Assembly: GCF_027531815.1 (NCBI RefSeq) | Contig: NZ_JAPZSK010000011.1 | Span: forward strand, 68,223-132,222 | Reading direction: 5' to 3' | Source: Gemmatimonas sp. | Lineage (GTDB): Bacteria > Gemmatimonadota > Gemmatimonadetes > Gemmatimonadales > Gemmatimonadaceae | Length of the DNA stretch: 64,000 bases | In this document: positions 61,120 to 64,000 of the stretch, in pieces | How positions within the stretch are numbered: the first letter of the stretch is position 1 | Layout of the letters: each line of letters opens with the position of its first letter | Position numbers and translations under genes: made by a program | The notes under the pieces: model-generated | Told to the model about the DNA's origin: nothing | Databases searched by the model: none | What the model saw: only the letters and a program-made list of their open reading frames with translations

Positions 61120-64000
61120 CTATGGCATGCCGATCACGATCTGCGTCCGCCCCCCGCGCTGCGCCCCGTCCAGGCGATAGCTCCACCGCACCCCCACCGG
61201 GAGCTGCAGCACGGGGTGAAACCACGCGGCATCCATCCACAGCTCCGCTCCCACCGACCGGAAGGTCTCCGAGACGGAAGTGGCCACCCCCTGCGGGAAG
61301 GTGCGGGTGGTGGTGGTGGTCGCGTCCCCGAAGAGCGTCATGCGCAGTCGCCGCACTTGCAGCTGTCCCGACCCCAGCGTCCAGTCCGGGTACCACAGCG
61401 GCGCGTGGTATTCCGCGCTCAGCCGCGTCAGTTGCGGCGCCGTCACCGCCGTGTACCCCCGCGCGAAGGGGAGGCGCGTGGCAAAGCGATAGGGGCGTGG
61501 TCCCGTGGCGGTCTCCTGCAGCGATTGCCAATCACCGCCGGCGTCCAGCCGTACCCCGTGATTGGACGCCACCCCCGGGACGTACTGCTGCACCCGGCCG
61601 TACCACTGGGTCCCGTTGAAGGTCCCCCCCAGCGGCGTTTGGCGCATCATGGCCTCGAACGCCTGCCCCCGCTCCGGGATGATGTCGCGGATCCACTGCA
61701 TGGTGCGCATGCCGCGCAGCTCCAGCGTGATTGGGCGCACGCTCCCGGCATCCGGCGCAAACCACCCGGGGAGGGTGCTGCGGCTCACGCGGCGCTCCTC
61801 CAGGCGCGCGCCCACCTGCAGCCGGGTGTCATAAGCCGAGCGGGTGAAGTCGAGAGGGATGTCCACCCCGGCGCCCACCGACTGCTCCTGCCACGTCCAG
61901 CTCCCCCCCTCCCGCTGGCCGGCGGGTGTGGTGGCGGCCGGGTAGTCGTCCCGCCGGCTCCGCTGGTCCACCCACGCCCGCACGATCGGGAGCCGCTCGG
62001 CGTACGTCACCCCCAGCTGCCCTCCCCACGCCTGCTCCTGGGTGTTGTAGCGCGCCCCCGCGTCGATGCCCACCGTCCCCAGCACGTTGCGCGAGTTCAC
62101 CGTGGCCCCCAGATCCGGGCCCAAGGGGGGGAGTTCCACCGACACCCCCACGGGGTTCCACACGCCTTCAAAGCGGGAAAAGTTGCGCACCGGCAACGTC
62201 CGATCGGCCGCGATGGTGTCGGGGCGAAACGGCGCCCCCTCCTGCGCCGCCAACGCCGCCACGCGCGGACGGTCGGGGGGCGTCACCGACACTTCCCGCC
62301 ACTGCGCGGGGTCCAGCTCCATCGTGGCGATGCGTCGGCCGCTGGCGGTGTGGTCGGTGAAGGCAAGGCGCCGTCCATCGGGCGACAGCACTGGGTCAAT
62401 GGCCCCCACCGGCCGTTCGGTGACCTGAAACCACATGCCCGTGGCGGCGCGCCATGCCACCACCTGGTCGCGCCCCTCCACAGGAAGGTGGGCCACCACC
62501 AGCGTGTCATTCCCGAAGGGGGAAGACAGACCGTTGAAGGCCCACGGGGAGAGCGGGGTGCACGCGCCGCCGGCCACAGGGCAGCGCTCCACGCGCTGCC
62601 CTTGCCCGCGTCGGATGCGCACCAGCAGCAGGGCGCCGCCGTCGCGCGTGAAGCGCGGGGCAATCAACTGGTCGCCGGGGGGCGCCACTTCGCGTCGGCG
62701 TACCGCCCCGTCACGTCCCAGCAGCACCAGCGCCATGCCGCTGTCGGGGTGCTGCTGGATCGCGGCCAGCTGCGCCCCGTCGGGAGACACCGTCACCGCG
62801 CTGTACCGGGTGGTGTCCCCCACCTGCGTGGTCGCCCCCGTGGCCAGGTCGTGCAGCTGGATCACGTTGTAGCCGCGCAGGGCGTAGCGGGGGTCGGGGC
62901 GATACTCCACCCACGCCGCCACCCCACCGCCCACCGACAGCAGCGGAGGTTCCGCGGCGGGACCGAGAAGCCGGAGCCGCGTCGTGCCCGTCGCGGTGTG
63001 GCGCACCAGCTGTGGCCGGTCGGCCAGCCCCTGACGCATGGACAGCAGCGTGCTGTCCGACTCCCACTGCGGAAACAGGTCGTCGGTCCAGCTGGCCGGC
63101 GTGCGACCAACCCGGGCGGCCGGCGTGAGCGTGGCCGCCGCCGCGGCCGCCCGCACGCTGTCCTGCAGGGCGCGCAGCGCCACCTGGTGCAGGGCGCCCG
63201 CGCTCATCCCTGCCGTCTTGCGCAACCCCTGGGAGAGCTCCAGCGGCATGAAGGAACGACGCGTGGAGGCCCGCAGCGCGCGGTCCCAGACGTCGGGGCC
63301 GAACCGCTCGCGCCCGGCGATAATGAGGTGGTAGCCGTGCACGTAATGGTTGGGCCACTGCTGGGCGAAGGAGCCGCTCATCACCGTCATGAACGATGGC
63401 ACCGGGCGCTCCAGCAGCTGCGCCCGGAAGTCGGCGTCGAACAGGGGAAGACGGCCGCGCCCGGAGGGGGTGAGCGCCGTCTCGGTGACGGTCGCGTCTC
63501 CCTCCCAGTACCAGGGGGGGATAGACAGGAAGGCCAGAGCGCCCCACACGGGTTCGCCGAAGAGGGCGCTCGCGATTCGCGTGAACCCCTGGCGCGCCGC
63601 GGAGAACTGCTTGACGTGCCGGTACTCGTGCACGGCCAGGAGCGTGAGCCAATCCCCGCTCCCCAGCAACCCGCTGGACTGGGGCGGCTGGAGGAAGAAC
63701 TCCGAACGTCTGGGCATGAGCGAGACGAAGGCATTGGGCTGCGCCAGCTGGTGGCGGAGCACCACGTCGATGCGAGGCGCGCGTGCGCGCAGCGTGGTGG
63801 TGTCGCGCGCCGCCACCAGGTCGATGAGCGTCGCCAGTCGCTGCGCCTCGGGAACCAGGGCGTCGGGGGTGATCACGCGGGCGTTCCGCCCCTCCACCAC
63901 GCGCCACCGCACGGTAGGAGCCCCTTGGGCTGGGCCCAACACGGGTGCCTCCTGGGCACCAAGCGCCGGCTCTGCCAGCGGGCTGGCCACCAGCAGCAGC
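61120..64000 (-). CDS. Exported zincin/TolB-like/barrel protein (5' end cut off)
   Basis: This protein is 960 residues as visible and is cut at its start by the right edge; the first residues in frame (LLLVASPLAEPALGAQ) look like the end of a signal peptide. HEYRHVKQF near residue 120 is a HExxH zinc motif. Residues about 300-620 form a TolB-like propeller with VSPDG-type blades. The last 330 residues are amphipathic strands ending GGRTQIVIGMP, resembling an outer-membrane barrel. This order is unusual; a surface metalloprotease anchored by a barrel is one reading. The substrate is unknown, and the domain limits are approximate. Confidence 0.78.
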   Translation of the reverse strand, partial: LLLVASPLAEPALGAQEAPVLGPAQGAPTVRWRVVEGRNARVITPDALVPEAQRLATLIDLVAARDTTTLRARAPRIDVVLRHQLAQPNAFVSLMPRRSEFFLQPPQSSGLLGSGDWLTLLAVHEYRHVKQFSAARQGFTRIASALFGEPVWGALAFLSIPPWYWEGDATVTETALTPSGRGRLPLFDADFRAQLLERPVPSFMTVMSGSFAQQWPNHYVHGYHLIIAGRERFGPDVWDRALRASTRRSFMPLELSQGLRKTAGMSAGALHQVALRALQDSVRAAAAAATLTPAARVGRTPASWTDDLFPQWESDSTLLSMRQGLADRPQLVRHTATGTTRLRLLGPAAEPPLLSVGGGVAAWVEYRPDPRYALRGYNVIQLHDLATGATTQVGDTTRYSAVTVSPDGAQLAAIQQHPDSGMALVLLGRDGAVRRREVAPPGDQLIAPRFTRDGGALLLVRIRRGQGQRVERCPVAGGACTPLSPWAFNGLSSPFGNDTLVVAHLPVEGRDQVVAWRAATGMWFQVTERPVGAIDPVLSPDGRRLAFTDHTASGRRIATMELDPAQWREVSVTPPDRPRVAALAAQEGAPFRPDTIAADRTLPVRNFSRFEGVWNPVGVSVELPPLGPDLGATVNSRNVLGTVGIDAGARYNTQEQAWGGQLGVTYAERLPIVRAWVDQRSRRDDYPAATTPAGQREGGSWTWQEQSVGAGVDIPLDFTRSAYDTRLQVGARLEERRVSRSTLPGWFAPDAGSVRPITLELRGMRTMQWIRDIIPERGQAFEAMMRQTPLGGTFNGTQWYGRVQQYVPGVASNHGVRLDAGGDWQSLQETATGPRPYRFATRLPFARGYTAVTAPQLTRLSAEYHAPLWYPDWTLGSGQLQVRRLRMTLFGDATTTTTRTFPQGVATSVSETFRSVGAELWMDAAWFHPVLQLPVGVRWSYRLDGAQRGGRTQIVIGMP

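Overview
The window is a high-G+C (about two thirds G+C by eye), densely packed bacterial chromosome segment. It has no rRNA, tRNA, CRISPR or prophage genes that I can see. The mix of secreted hydrolases, Ig-like and fasciclin lipoproteins, two PEP-CTERM proteins, an HD-GYP protein, a Ser/Thr kinase with RDD membrane domains, and a close match to the (bacterio)chlorophyll 8-vinyl reductase BciA suggests a Gemmatimonadota bacterium, possibly a phototrophic Gemmatimonas-like one. That placement is inferred from content, not from a database match.

Layout. 0-5 kb: argG (3' end cut by the window edge), a lipase-like hydrolase and an amidase. 4.7-6.5 kb: bciA behind a predicted outer-membrane barrel gene. 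6.6-14 kb: 3-mercaptopyruvate sulfurtransferase, a secreted aldolase-like protein, a cyclophilin lipoprotein, a small Ada-type zinc protein, a DUF952-cupin fusion, a DinB-like protein, a zinc alcohol dehydrogenase and a DUF3179 membrane protein. 14-21.8 kb: a mostly minus-strand run with an SDR, an amphi-Trp protein, an alpha/beta hydrolase, YbjQ, a NatAB-like ABC exporter, a serine beta-lactamase-like protein, DUF1289 and DUF2071. 22-25.7 kb: a tightly linked HEAT-repeat protein and HD-GYP protein that appear to share an N-terminal domain. 25.9-41 kb: a block of exported catabolic proteins (two amidohydrolases, an esterase, a DUF5916 barrel, an M20-like protein, an S9 peptidase, a secreted RidA and an amidase). 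41-50 kb: a fasciclin lipoprotein built of three 810-bp tandem repeats, an S41 peptidase, an M6-like metalloprotease with Ig-like domains and a PEGA-like lipoprotein. 50-52 kb: two divergent PEP-CTERM genes with sigma-54-type promoter sequences. 52-64 kb: a kinase-RDD-pseudokinase-RDD protein, an S33 peptidase, an AraC regulator, a lower-G+C barrel gene beside an IS30 transposase remnant, a cyanophycinase-like lipoprotein and a large zincin/TolB/barrel protein cut by the right edge.

Together the genes describe a Gram-negative heterotroph with a large exported peptide- and amide-degrading repertoire, cell-surface proteins and some signalling modules. The points most worth following are the orphan bciA, the sigma-54-type promoters at both PEP-CTERM genes, the HEAT/HD-GYP pair with its shared N-terminal domain, the double-RDD kinase, and several exported enzyme homologues that have lost catalytic or metal-binding residues.
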